Origin: an uncultured Erysipelotrichaceae bacterium
GTDB taxonomy: Bacteria > Bacillota_I > Bacilli_A > RF39 > UBA660
Length of the DNA: 11,305 nt
Direction of reading: 5' to 3'
Assembly (NCBI GenBank): GCA_902783435.1
Contig: CACZQV010000085.1
Coordinates: 1-11,305, forward strand
In this document: positions 1 through 7,334 of the stretch, one piece after another
How the letters are laid out: each line of letters begins with the position of its first letter
Position numbering within the stretch: position 1 is the first letter of the stretch
Program-made: the position numbers and the translations under genes
The notes under the pieces: model-generated
The model's database searches: none
Seen by the model: only the letters and a program-made list of their open reading frames with translations
Told to the model about the DNA's origin: nothing

Positions 1-114
1 ATCTGTTTCCCATTTTGATACTGTTTGTCTAGTAACATTTAATTTATCTGCTACTTCTTCTTGAGATAATTTTTTATTTTTTCTCAATTCATATAGTCTT
101 TCTCCTAAAGACAT
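1..114 (-). CDS. XRE-family helix-turn-helix transcriptional regulator, N-terminal part (runs off the window)
   Basis: The first 38 codons are present; the rest lies beyond base 1. The product begins MSLGERLYELRKNKKLSQEE and continues through a second helix-turn-helix stretch ending VSKWETD. This is the classic HTH_3/XRE DNA-binding domain: an R-L--LR-N--LSQE-VA--L-V-RQ-VSKWE pattern. The start is supported by a strong Shine-Dalgarno GGAGGTGG (minus strand, 126-119), four bases before the ATG. A promoter with an inverted repeat in its spacer lies at 159-189 and may be an autoregulatory operator. Many regulators of this kind in related bacteria carry a C-terminal membrane or sensor domain, which cannot be seen here. 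The target genes are unknown. The HTH call is firm; the full protein type is open. Confidence 0.9.
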   Translation of the reverse strand, partial: MSLGERLYELRKNKKLSQEEVADKLNVTRQTVSKWETD

Positions 115-158
115 ATTTCCACCTCCATGACAAAAATTATACGTATTCTATCGGTTGC

Positions 159-189
159 ATTCTACCAATTACTATTGGAAATTTGTCAA
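159..189 (-). promoter_or_regulatory. Promoter of the XRE regulator gene, 19-bp spacer
   Basis: On the minus strand a perfect -35 TTGACA (189-184) is followed, after a 19-bp spacer (183-165), by a -10 TAGAAT (164-159). The spacer is longer than the usual 17 bp. The predicted transcript start would be near 152, giving a leader of about 38 bases with the GGAGGTGG ribosome binding site. A second TAGAAT (150-145) and a TATAAT (141-136) follow but have no -35 box at a suitable distance. Confidence 0.55.
165..178. promoter_or_regulatory. Putative operator: inverted repeat CCAAT-TACT-ATTGG between -35 and -10
   Basis: CCAATTACTATTGG is a perfect 5-bp inverted repeat with a 4-bp centre. It starts directly next to the -10 hexamer and ends five bases short of the -35 hexamer. 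Its placement inside the promoter spacer suggests that a dimeric regulator binds here, most simply the XRE protein encoded downstream. The binding partner is inference. Confidence 0.45.
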
Positions 190-214
190 CTAACATTAAC
201 AAATAAATTATATC

Positions 215-269
215 ATATAAAAAAGCAACTAAAAATAACTTTATGATAAAGTTATTTCTATTTGCTTTT
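215..269 (-). terminator. Intrinsic terminator of htrA; stop codon in the hairpin loop
   Basis: On the minus strand the last htrA codons form the first arm of a hairpin. The inner arms are AAATAACTTTA (257-247) and TAAAGTTATTT (243-233), with the three-base loop TCA. An outer arm pair follows, AAAAGCAA (269-262) with TTGCTTTT (228-221). The run GCTTTTTTATAT comes after the stem. The TAA stop at 243-241 lies at the start of the second arm. Confidence 0.7.
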
Positions 270-1464
270 CTTTGTATTGTCTACCACTTGGATATGCTAC
301 TGTTATTTTTATCTTATCACCTTTTTTATGATCGTCAAGTACTCCTGTTAAATCACTAAATTTATTAACTTCTTTATTTTCTATCTTTGTGATAATATTT
401 CCTATTTCTAGTTCTGATTTATCTGCACCTGTACCATCTACTATTTTAGAAATATAGAATCCTATTGGCATATTATATTGTTTTGATTGTTGTTCTGTTA
501 CCATATATCCTTCTACACCAATTGATGCACCACCTGTGTCTTCTTCACCATTCATTAGTGAAGTTATTAAATCTTTTACATCACTTATTGGTATTGCAAA
601 TCCCATTCCTTCAATACTAGCACTTGATGATAATGCATTTGATGAGTATTTTGCTGAATTAATACCAACTACTTCTCCTGCACTGTTTAGAAGTGCTCCT
701 CCACTATTACCACCATTTATTGCGGCATCTATTTGAATCATTTTGTTTGTTGTATTATCTATTGTTACTTCTCTATTTATTGCGCTTACTACACCTGTTG
801 TTACTGATTGTCCGTAACCTAATGCGTTACCTATAGCAATAATTCCATTACCTACTTTTAGTTTTGTACTATCTCCCATAGTAGCTATTTTTATTTTACT
901 TATAGTATCTTCATCTAAGTCACTTATTTTAACTGATATTACTGCAATATCTTTTCTTTCTGATGTTCCTTTAATTTTTGCATCTACTGATTTTTCATTT
1001 ATAAATTGAACTGATAATTCTTCTGCGTCTTCTACTACATGATTATTAGTCAATATTAATAATTCTTCATCAGTCTTACCAATTATTATTCCAGAACCAG
1101 CACCTGTTGAATATTGATCACTACCATAATATCTTGGACCAAACATACCTGATTTTACTAATGTCTTACTTGTTATTGAAACAATCGAAGGCATTACTTC
1201 TTCTACTACATCAGATACATCTGTTATATATACACCCTCACTTTTTGTTTTAGCAGTTTCAGTATATTGTAATTCTACTTTCTTTTTCTTATTAATATTT
1301 TTTAAACTATCTAGTTTTAATAATCCTACATTGTTTAATGCGATTACAAATGCACCTATAATCATTATTACAAACAATAGGATTACTATAATAATAGCAC
1401 TACTATTATTTTTCTTTTTTTCTTCTACTATTTCTACTTCTTTTATGTCTTCTTTCTTTGACAT
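241..1464 (-). CDS. htrA: HtrA/DegP-like membrane-anchored serine protease with C-terminal PDZ domain
   Basis: Surface protease and chaperone of the S1C (trypsin-like) family, which degrades misfolded secreted proteins outside the membrane. The 407-residue product has a short acidic/basic cytoplasmic tail (1-20), one membrane anchor at about 22-43, a linker, a protease domain at about 85-305 and a single PDZ domain at about 315-405. The catalytic triad is visible as H142 (NNHVVEDA), D172 (RKDIAVI) and S254 (GGNSGGAL). This matches the domain order and size of Firmicutes HtrA/YkdA/YvtA. The ATG follows AGAGGTGATAAT, a good ribosome binding site. The gene stands alone between its own promoter region and terminator. 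Upstream octamers suggest secretion-stress control. The symbol is used in the family sense; htrA/degP paralogues cannot be told apart here. Confidence 0.95.
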   Translation of the reverse strand: MSKKEDIKEVEIVEEKKKNNSSAIIIVILLFVIMIIGAFVIALNNVGLLKLDSLKNINKKKKVELQYTETAKTKSEGVYITDVSDVVEEVMPSIVSITSKTLVKSGMFGPRYYGSDQYSTGAGSGIIIGKTDEELLILTNNHVVEDAEELSVQFINEKSVDAKIKGTSERKDIAVISVKISDLDEDTISKIKIATMGDSTKLKVGNGIIAIGNALGYGQSVTTGVVSAINREVTIDNTTNKMIQIDAAINGGNSGGALLNSAGEVVGINSAKYSSNALSSSASIEGMGFAIPISDVKDLITSLMNGEEDTGGASIGVEGYMVTEQQSKQYNMPIGFYISKIVDGTGADKSELEIGNIITKIENKEVNKFSDLTGVLDDHKKGDKIKITVAYPSGRQYKEKQIEITLS

Positions 1465-1485
1465 ATTATCACCTCTTCTATTCTT

Positions 1486-1541
1486 ATAATATACTTATTT
1501 TGTGAAAATTATATGAAAATAAAATATCTATTATGTGAATT
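1486..1541 (-). promoter_or_regulatory. htrA control region: three phased TTTTCACA-like octamers and a -10 box
   Basis: Reading toward htrA, the octamers are AATTCACA (1541-1534), TTTTCATA (1519-1512) and TTTTCACA (1508-1501). Their starts are 22 and 11 bp apart, so all three fall on the same helix face. A -10-like TATTAT lies at 1491-1486. No good -35 hexamer sits 17-18 bp upstream of it, as expected for an activator-dependent promoter. From memory, very similar octamers were reported in front of the Bacillus subtilis htrA-family genes controlled by the CssRS secretion-stress system. That assignment here is inference. Confidence 0.55.
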
Positions 1542-1570
1542 TTATCTTCCTTATACATTATACAATTATT

Positions 1571-1604
1571 ATGAAAAATAAAAAAGAGGTTATCCTCTTT
1601 TTTT
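1571..1604 (-). terminator. Intrinsic terminator of the trx-like/gpmI/M48 operon
   Basis: Directly after the M48 stop codon the minus strand reads AAAAAGAGG-ATAA-CCTCTTTTTT, followed by ATTTTTC. This is a 9-10 bp stem (about 1604-1580) with a four-base loop and a T-rich tail. It separates the operon from the htrA promoter downstream. Confidence 0.85.
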
Positions 1605-3204
1605 AAATTGATCCTACTATTAATAGTACTGATAAAATAATTCCTACTATTCTTAAAGATAATCCTAAAGCATATGTATATACTTTCTTTATTTTACCAT
1701 CTATTTCCATAGTTTTTAATTCAATATATGGAACAGGACTTCTTCTATACCAACCTGTTATTTTTATTTCTTTATCAAAGTATTCTTGTGATTTAAATAA
1801 TGCGAATATTTTATTTATGATAAATAATGGTTGATTATAATCTAAGAACATAATACCTGTTTTATCTTTGATTACAAAGTCTTCATTAAAGATACATCCT
1901 GGGTTACCTCTACCAATGATTTTTCCTTCTAGAGAACATGGAATTGAAGTAATATGTGATACTTTTACTTCTCCTAATAAATCTCTTACTGTTGTTTCTT
2001 TCATTTCTTTTTTAGAGTATCTTTTAAAGAATTTAATGAATGAGAATAATAATGCTACTACTAATGTTGTACCTATTATTAGACCCATATTCCATACATA
2101 TAAGTATCCTATGATACATAATATAATACCTACTATTATTGATAGTGTTGGTAAGAAACTTATTAATACTTCTATTAAGAAGTCATCTACATAACTTTCT
2201 TCTTTCTTTAAATCAAATACTATATATGGATCTTGATTATATTCTTTGCTTCTTTCTGATATAGCTAAAAGTCTTTTTGAAATTAATGGATGTGTTGAAT
2301 TTAATTCATACCATTTAGCCCATATATTCCATTTTTCCCATTTCATTGCTTGTTTTATATGTTCTTTTGAAATGGAACCATTTTCTTCCATACTAGTTAC
2401 TGCTAATGCTTTAGATGATTTAGAATCAAATATTCCTAAAGCATTTGATTTTGCAGCAGAATGTTTAGCATTTGTTTCTGCAGTAGATAATCCATAACCT
2501 ACTTTTACTAATGCACTAGCTAATGCATTTGGATTTTTTGTTACTTCTATAGAAAAACTATCTGCATAGTATTCTCTTGTTCTTGAAAGCCATAAAACTA
2601 TATAATTGCTAATTATATATAAAACATAAGCAATTATTCCAATAATAGCGGCATATGAACCACCATTATTATTACTACTCTTATCTTTATCACTTCTTAG
2701 ACATACTTCATATATTCCGTAAAGTACTAATGGTACTAATTGGGCTACTGTCATAAATAACATATCATAATGTGATGCATGTCCTAATTCATGGGCTACT
2801 ACTGCTTTTACTTCTTCTTCTGATAGTAATTCAAAGATACCTCTAGTTAATACTACTCTAGCATCATTTTTTGTATGACCATAAGTAAATGCATTTGGTG
2901 CACCATCATCGATATATCCAATACGTGGATATTTCATTTTATTTTCTTTACAAATTTCTTCAATAAAACTTTTTAAGTACTCTGGTACTTCATATTTAAA
3001 TTTAGCTTTATAAAACCATTTCATTGATAAATCTGTCATGAATGGTGAAATTAGAAATTGTATAACTAAGATAATTGCACTTATTACAATTCCTATTATT
3101 ACAGGTTGACCTGTTATTAATGTTATTAATATTATTACTGCGGCTAATAAGAAATATAAGCCTGATATTGTTAATAATGATATTCCTAATAAATTCTTTT
3201 TCAT
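1603..3204 (-). CDS. M48-family (HtpX/Ste24-like) membrane zinc metalloprotease with C-terminal extension
   Basis: Predicted zinc endopeptidase of the membrane that cleaves membrane or membrane-proximal proteins. The zinc site is visible: HELGH (H138, E139, H142) and the third ligand E211 in the REYYAD motif of M48 enzymes. Hydrophobic segments lie at about 10-31, 34-56, 149-168, 184-207, 344-367, 371-392 and 511-531. The M48 core covers about 70-320. At 533 residues the protein is much longer than HtpX (about 290). The extra part is a second membrane block and a soluble stretch at about 400-505, with a GRGNPG turn and the segments FLDYNQPL and GWYRRSPVPY. From memory, similar long M48 proteins occur in archaea and Firmicutes; the role of the extension is unknown. 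Last gene of an operon: its ribosome binding site AAGGAG is joined to the gpmI stop (TAAGGAG), with 11 bp between the two genes. Confidence 0.9.
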   Translation of the reverse strand: MKKNLLGISLLTISGLYFLLAAVIILITLITGQPVIIGIVISAIILVIQFLISPFMTDLSMKWFYKAKFKYEVPEYLKSFIEEICKENKMKYPRIGYIDDGAPNAFTYGHTKNDARVVLTRGIFELLSEEEVKAVVAHELGHASHYDMLFMTVAQLVPLVLYGIYEVCLRSDKDKSSNNNGGSYAAIIGIIAYVLYIISNYIVLWLSRTREYYADSFSIEVTKNPNALASALVKVGYGLSTAETNAKHSAAKSNALGIFDSKSSKALAVTSMEENGSISKEHIKQAMKWEKWNIWAKWYELNSTHPLISKRLLAISERSKEYNQDPYIVFDLKKEESYVDDFLIEVLISFLPTLSIIVGIILCIIGYLYVWNMGLIIGTTLVVALLFSFIKFFKRYSKKEMKETTVRDLLGEVKVSHITSIPCSLEGKIIGRGNPGCIFNEDFVIKDKTGIMFLDYNQPLFIINKIFALFKSQEYFDKEIKITGWYRRSPVPYIELKTMEIDGKIKKVYTYALGLSLRIVGIILSVLLIVGSI

Positions 3205-3215
3205 TGTACTTCTCC

Positions 3216-4721
3216 TTATTTAATTAAATTATCTCCATTTATTTCTACTGGTATTGGTAAATTCATTAAAGTTAAAACTGTAGGTGCAATATCAGCAAGT
3301 TTACCATGTTCAATTAATTCAATACCTTTTCTTGTTACCATGAATGGTACTGGATTAGTTGTGTGTGTAGTACAAATTGTACCATCTTCATTTACCATAA
3401 CATCACAGTTACCATGGTCTGCAGTTATTATTAAAGTACCATCTAATTCTTGTACTTTATCAAATACTCTTTTTAAACAGCTATCCATAAATTCTACTGC
3501 TTTTACTGCTGCTTCATATACACCAGTGTGTCCTACCATATCTCCATTAGCATAGTTTAATACTACAAAATCTAAATAGTCTTTATCTAATTCTTCTAGA
3601 AGTGTATTAGTTACTTCTTCAGCAGACATTTCTGGTTTTAAATCATATGTAGCTACTTTTGGAGACGGAATTAATATTTGTTTTTTTAATGGATAATCTA
3701 CATCTTTATCTCCATCAAAGAAATGTGTTACATGAGCATATTTTTCTGTTTCAGCAATTCGTAATTGTGTCATTCCTAAGTTATTAATATATTCACCTAA
3801 TCCATTTGTTATTTCTTGATGTTCAAATGCATGTAGTCCTTTTACTGTATCACAGATAGGCATCATTGAAACAAACTTAATATTATTATATTTAGTTGTT
3901 TCCATTGGTACTTCATCTGGATTTGTAATTGCAGTAAACATTTCTCTTAGTCTATCTGGACGATAATTCCATACTATAATTCCATCATTATCAGATAACT
4001 TACCTTCGTTTAAAACACTAGGTAGAATAAATTCATCTGTTATATCTTTTGAATATTGATCATCAAATACTTCTTTAACAGTATTATACTTTTCACCTAT
4101 TCCATAACAAATTGCATCATAGGCTAGTTTTAATCTATCATAGTTATTATCTCTATCCATAGCATAATATCTACCTGAGATAGTAGTTATTGTACCTATG
4201 TTAGTTTCTTCTACCTTATCTTCTAATTTCTTAATCCATTCTTGTGCAGAATGTATTCCTGTATCTCTTCCATCTGTGAACAAATGGAAATATATTTCTT
4301 TGATACCTTGGCTTTTACACATATCCATGATTGCCATTAAATGGTCTGTATGTGAATGAATTCCTCCATCACTTATTAATCCCATTAAATGTAATTTTGA
4401 ATTATTTTCTTTTACATGATTCATTACTTTTAAGATATTTTCATTTGAAAAGAAACTTTTATCTTCAATAGCTTTATTTATCATTTCAAGTGATTGATAT
4501 ACAATTCTACCAGCACCTATATTCATGTGTCCTACTTCACTAGTACCCATTTGACCTTTAGGAAGCCCTACTTCTTGTCCTGATGCTTCTAGTATTGTAC
4601 TTGGATAATTTTCTTTTATAAAATCTAGAGTTGGTGTGTTAGCATTATCAAAGGCATTATAAGGACCTTTTGGGGCTATTCCACATCCATCTAGTATACA
4701 TAATATTAATGGTTTCTTCAT
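3216..4721 (-). CDS. gpmI: 2,3-bisphosphoglycerate-independent phosphoglycerate mutase
   Basis: Cytoplasmic Mn-dependent glycolytic enzyme that interconverts 3- and 2-phosphoglycerate (alkaline-phosphatase superfamily). With the chosen start it has 501 residues, close to the usual 505-515. Metal and catalytic positions are visible: D11 (CILDGCG), nucleophile S61 (MGTSEVGHMN), H122/H124 (GGIHSHTDHL), LFTDGRDT (143-154 region), GRYYAMDRD, NYRPDR (252-257), D394/H398 (NGDMVGHTG), D435/H436 (TADHGNCD) and H453. An upstream in-frame ATG would add seven residues and overlap the preceding gene. The internal ATG at 4721 is preferred because AAAGGAGG lies directly before it and the product then starts MKKPLILCILDG, as in the family. 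It is the middle gene of an operon, 14 bp after the lipoprotein gene. The usual glycolytic neighbours (gapA, pgk, tpiA, eno) are not in this window. Confidence 0.97.
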   Translation of the reverse strand: MKKPLILCILDGCGIAPKGPYNAFDNANTPTLDFIKENYPSTILEASGQEVGLPKGQMGTSEVGHMNIGAGRIVYQSLEMINKAIEDKSFFSNENILKVMNHVKENNSKLHLMGLISDGGIHSHTDHLMAIMDMCKSQGIKEIYFHLFTDGRDTGIHSAQEWIKKLEDKVEETNIGTITTISGRYYAMDRDNNYDRLKLAYDAICYGIGEKYNTVKEVFDDQYSKDITDEFILPSVLNEGKLSDNDGIIVWNYRPDRLREMFTAITNPDEVPMETTKYNNIKFVSMMPICDTVKGLHAFEHQEITNGLGEYINNLGMTQLRIAETEKYAHVTHFFDGDKDVDYPLKKQILIPSPKVATYDLKPEMSAEEVTNTLLEELDKDYLDFVVLNYANGDMVGHTGVYEAAVKAVEFMDSCLKRVFDKVQELDGTLIITADHGNCDVMVNEDGTICTTHTTNPVPFMVTRKGIELIEHGKLADIAPTVLTLMNLPIPVEINGDNLIK

Positions 4722-4735
4722 ATTATCCTCCTTTC

Positions 4736-5422
4736 TTAACATTTATCTTTTACACAAACTGTTGATTCTTCTTCAATACATTCTAATACACATTTAAATT
4801 TATTATATGCATATTTTTTTATTTTCTTAGTTAGTTTAGAATATGGATCTTTTAATTCATCAGATATACCAGTTTCCATTTGAATTGGTTCTCCTTCTCC
4901 AATAGCAATTATATTAGGAGCATATATTCTTTTTTCTCCAGTACTTATTTCTCCTTCATCAGTACTTAAAGTATATTCATCTAACACTTTATCTAACATA
5001 CTAATTAATTCTATATAATATTTATCTCCCATTTTAGTAGTTTTAATTTCTCCATCAACATATTCTTTTACATCTCTTACGTCTTTAACATCAACATAAT
5101 AAATTTTTTCTATTTCTTTATCTTTAGCTACATTAATAAGTTCAGTTAAAACACTTCTACACCAAGGACATTCCTTAAAACCAAAATAAACTACAAAAGT
5201 TTCTTTATTATTAATTTTTTCTACTATATCTTTACATGTTGCATATACAAATGGATTATCATCTGGAATAGATAAACTTCTATGTTTATTACCATGTCCA
5301 TTATCTTTATTATTTATACTTTCATATTCTTTTTTAAACTTATAAGCATCACTATTTTTATCCACACATCCTGTGATTAAAAAGATACTTAATAATAATA
5401 CTAATATTCCTATTTTTTTCAT
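4736..5422 (-). CDS. Thioredoxin-fold lipoprotein with CPWC motif and cysteine-rich tail
   Basis: Probably exported and lipid-anchored on the outer face of the membrane. The 228-residue product has a signal peptide MKKIGILVLLLSIF ending in a lipobox ITGC, so C19 is the lipidated residue. A charged linker (20-60) precedes a thioredoxin-like domain (about 60-205). The domain carries VVYFGFKECPWC, with redox pair C85/C88, and an APNI segment whose P169 fits the conserved cis-proline. The tail carries four more cysteines, C211, C215, C223 and the terminal C228; C63 lies just before the domain. A thiol-disulfide oxidoreductase or disulfide reductase role on the surface is inferred; the substrate is unknown. 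An upstream ATG at 5437 is rejected: it has no ribosome binding site and lies at the predicted transcript start, whereas GGTGAT precedes the ATG at 5422. First gene of the operon with gpmI and the M48 protease. Confidence 0.8.
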   Translation of the reverse strand: MKKIGILVLLLSIFLITGCVDKNSDAYKFKKEYESINNKDNGHGNKHRSLSIPDDNPFVYATCKDIVEKINNKETFVVYFGFKECPWCRSVLTELINVAKDKEIEKIYYVDVKDVRDVKEYVDGEIKTTKMGDKYYIELISMLDKVLDEYTLSTDEGEISTGEKRIYAPNIIAIGEGEPIQMETGISDELKDPYSKLTKKIKKYAYNKFKCVLECIEEESTVCVKDKC

Positions 5423-5441
5423 AAAATCACCTACCATTATA

Positions 5442-5470
5442 ATTATAACTAATAATAATATTTTTTTCTA
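5442..5470 (-). promoter_or_regulatory. Promoter of the trx-like/gpmI/M48 operon
   Basis: On the minus strand a -35-like TAGAAA (5470-5465, 4/6 matches) is followed after exactly 17 bp by a perfect TATAAT (5447-5442). Transcription would begin near 5435, which leaves the ribosome binding site of the ATG at 5422 on the transcript and supports that start. Confidence 0.55.
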
Positions 5471-5503
5471 CAAAAAATAACTCAACAATAAGTTGAGTTA
5501 TTT
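5471..5503 (-). terminator. Intrinsic terminator of the mnmA/XRE operon; stop codon in the stem
   Basis: The minus strand forms AAATAACTCAAC (5503-5492), a five-base loop TTATT and GTTGAGTTATTT (5486-5475), then runs on in T (TTATTTTTTG). The perfect 12-bp stem contains the TAA stop (5500-5498) of the upstream gene. It lies directly before the promoter of the next operon. Confidence 0.85.
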
Positions 5504-6187
5504 ACAACTATCATTTAGTTTAATTGGAATTATATAAGTAGTAGTTTTATTATCATCATTAATAGCTTGTATTTCTAATGATAAAGTGTTTTCTTTTAGA
5601 TTTTTACAAGTTTTAGATGAATGTTCTACTTCGATGTTTACTTTTTTTAAGTATTCTTCTAGATTAATATTTTTACTAGTAGTACAATCACTTATTTTAG
5701 TTTTTGTATCTTTATATGTTTCATATAAAGTACAAGTTATTTTTTTATACTTTGTTGTATCTTCTTTTCCACAAAATTCTACATTAGATATATAAATAGT
5801 AGCTTTATCTTTATTATATGCAGCACTACCTGTTATTTTAAAATCTTCACATTTAGATGATATTGTTTTAAATTCATAATCATCATTATTATTATAGATA
5901 ATTGTACCTACTCCTAATAATACTATTAGTAATATTACTAGAATAAGTGGATATAAATAATTAGTCTTCTTGTTTGTTTTCTTTTCTCCATCTAGTATTT
6001 CAGATATATCTACATTAAAATCATCACTTATTTGTTTAAGAATTGCGATATCTGGAACATTCTTTCCATTTTCCCATTTAGATACTGCTTGAAAAGTAAC
6101 ACCTAATCTGTCAGCCATCTCTTTTTGAGTAAGATTATTATCTTGTCTGATTTTTTTTATAAATTGTCCTATACGTTCTTGATCCAT
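5498..6187 (-). CDS. Membrane-anchored XRE-family regulator with six-cysteine extracytoplasmic domain
   Basis: The 229-residue protein has three parts. An XRE/HTH_3 DNA-binding domain (about 6-62) carries LTQKEMADRLGV--QAVSKWENGK and an extension typical of SinR-like regulators (VPDIAILKQISDDFNVDISE). One membrane segment lies at about 77-99. An outer domain of about 130 residues follows, with six cysteines (C113, C139, C152, C168, C194, C228) and a strand-rich look. DNA binding inside and sensing outside is the natural reading; the signal and the target genes are unknown. The ectodomain matches no family I recognise. The even number of cysteines suggests up to three disulfides. The gene begins 10 bp after the mnmA stop, and its Shine-Dalgarno TAAGGAG includes that stop, so it should be co-transcribed and perhaps translationally coupled with mnmA. 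A function in thiol sensing is only a guess from the cysteines and the neighbouring thioredoxin-like lipoprotein. Confidence 0.85.
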   Translation of the reverse strand: MDQERIGQFIKKIRQDNNLTQKEMADRLGVTFQAVSKWENGKNVPDIAILKQISDDFNVDISEILDGEKKTNKKTNYLYPLILVILLIVLLGVGTIIYNNNDDYEFKTISSKCEDFKITGSAAYNKDKATIYISNVEFCGKEDTTKYKKITCTLYETYKDTKTKISDCTTSKNINLEEYLKKVNIEVEHSSKTCKNLKENTLSLEIQAINDDNKTTTYIIPIKLNDSCK

Positions 6188-6197
6188 ATATTACTCC

Positions 6198-7304
6198 TTA
6201 TAGATACCAAAGTTTTTCATTATTCTTTCTGACTTCTTTGATAATTCCTCCACCAAGGCATTCTTCTCCATTATAGAATACACATGCTTGACCTGGAGTT
6301 ACTGATTTTACTCCTTGTGGATACTTTACTAGTACTTCACCATTATCTAACCACTCTAATTCTACTGGTATATCTTGTTGGCGATATCTAAATTTTGCAG
6401 TACATTTTGTTAGCTTTTCATCACCTAGATAATTTACTTCATTAACTAAACATGATGTAGATATTAGATAATCATTATCTTCACCTAAACAGATATATAA
6501 AATATTCTTATTTAAGTCTTTTCCTACTACAAACATTTTATCTTCTGTGCCACCAATATTAAGTCCTTTTCTTTGACCTATGGTATAGTTCATTAATCCT
6601 ATATGTTTTCCTATTACTTCATTAGTATCAATGTTTACTACATCTCCAGGTTGGTTTGGTAAATAGTTTTTTAAGAAGTTTTTAAAGTTTCTTTCTCCTA
6701 TAAAACAAATACCTGTAGAATCTTTCTTTTTAGCAGTAATTAAATCATATTCTTCTGCAATTTTTCTTACTTCTGGTTTTTCAATATCTCCTATTGGGAA
6801 TAATACGTTACTAAATTTATCCTTTGATACTTGGCATAAGAAATATGTTTGATCTTTATTAGAGTCTACTCCTCTAAGTAGTTTACCATCTTTCATTCTT
6901 GCATAGTGACCAGTTGCGATATAGTCTGCACCTAGTTTATCTGCTTCTTTTTTAAACATATCAAATTTAATATATTTATTACACATTATATCTGGATTTG
7001 GAGTTCTTCCAGCTTTAAGTTCATCTAAGAAGTATGTGAAAACATAATCCCAATATTCTTTTACAAAGTCTTTTCTATGTAGCGGAATACCTAATTTATC
7101 ACATACAGCTTTAGCATCATTATAATCTTCTTCTTGTGGACAAATACCAGAAGATGTAGTTGGACCATTTAATTCTCCATCTGCTAAAGAATCCCAATTA
7201 CGCATAAATAAACCTATTACTTCATATCCTTGTTTTTGAAGTAATATAGCCGCTACTGATGAATCTACTCCACCACTCATACCTATAACTACTTTTTTCT
7301 TCAT
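6198..7304 (-). CDS. mnmA: tRNA-specific 2-thiouridylase MnmA
   Basis: Cytoplasmic enzyme that thiolates U34 of the Lys, Glu and Gln tRNAs, using ATP to activate the base and sulfur carried as a cysteine persulfide. The 368-residue product is full length for the family. It has the PP-loop [12 protein letters not shown] near the N-terminus (8-19) and the tRNA-binding block [16 protein letters not shown] with the catalytic C108. ATGHYAR (130-136), DQTYFL (151-156) and [12 protein letters not shown] with the second catalytic C200 follow. The C-terminal beta-barrel region ends in a [16 protein letters not shown] segment. A strong AGGAGGTG site lies eight bases before the ATG at 7304. It leads a two-gene operon with the membrane-bound XRE regulator. 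The sulfur donor partner (an IscS/NifS-type desulfurase) is not in the window. Confidence 0.98.
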   Translation of the reverse strand: MKKKVVIGMSGGVDSSVAAILLQKQGYEVIGLFMRNWDSLADGELNGPTTSSGICPQEEDYNDAKAVCDKLGIPLHRKDFVKEYWDYVFTYFLDELKAGRTPNPDIMCNKYIKFDMFKKEADKLGADYIATGHYARMKDGKLLRGVDSNKDQTYFLCQVSKDKFSNVLFPIGDIEKPEVRKIAEEYDLITAKKKDSTGICFIGERNFKNFLKNYLPNQPGDVVNIDTNEVIGKHIGLMNYTIGQRKGLNIGGTEDKMFVVGKDLNKNILYICLGEDNDYLISTSCLVNEVNYLGDEKLTKCTAKFRYRQQDIPVELEWLDNGEVLVKYPQGVKSVTPGQACVFYNGEECLGGGIIKEVRKNNEKLWYL

Positions 7305-7334
7305 ATGTTTTCACCTCCTTAAAATTTCTTTTGT

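Noticed and set aside
136..141. TATAAT box near the XRE start as its main -10
   Set aside because: No -35 lies at a usable distance; TTGACA is more than 40 bp away, and using it would leave almost no leader before the ribosome binding site.
536..736. Plus-strand open frame of 66 codons inside htrA
   Set aside because: It is antisense to the catalytic region of a clear protease gene, has no ribosome binding site and gives no family-like sequence.
1868..2497. Plus-strand open frames (1868-2194, 2246-2497) inside the M48 gene
   Set aside because: They are mirror frames of a strongly coding minus-strand gene, without ribosome binding sites or promoters.
3340..3555. Plus-strand open frame inside gpmI
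   Set aside because: Antisense to conserved GpmI motifs; no translation signals.
4722..4742. Longer gpmI start (seven more residues)
   Set aside because: It overlaps the previous gene and has no own Shine-Dalgarno; AAAGGAGG lies within it, directly before the internal ATG.
5423..5437. Longer start of the thioredoxin-like lipoprotein (five more residues)
   Set aside because: No ribosome binding site, and it falls at the predicted transcription start; the shorter form also gives a standard MKK signal peptide.
5586..5795. Plus-strand open frame inside the membrane XRE gene
   Set aside because: No ribosome binding site, and the sequence is explained by the minus-strand gene.
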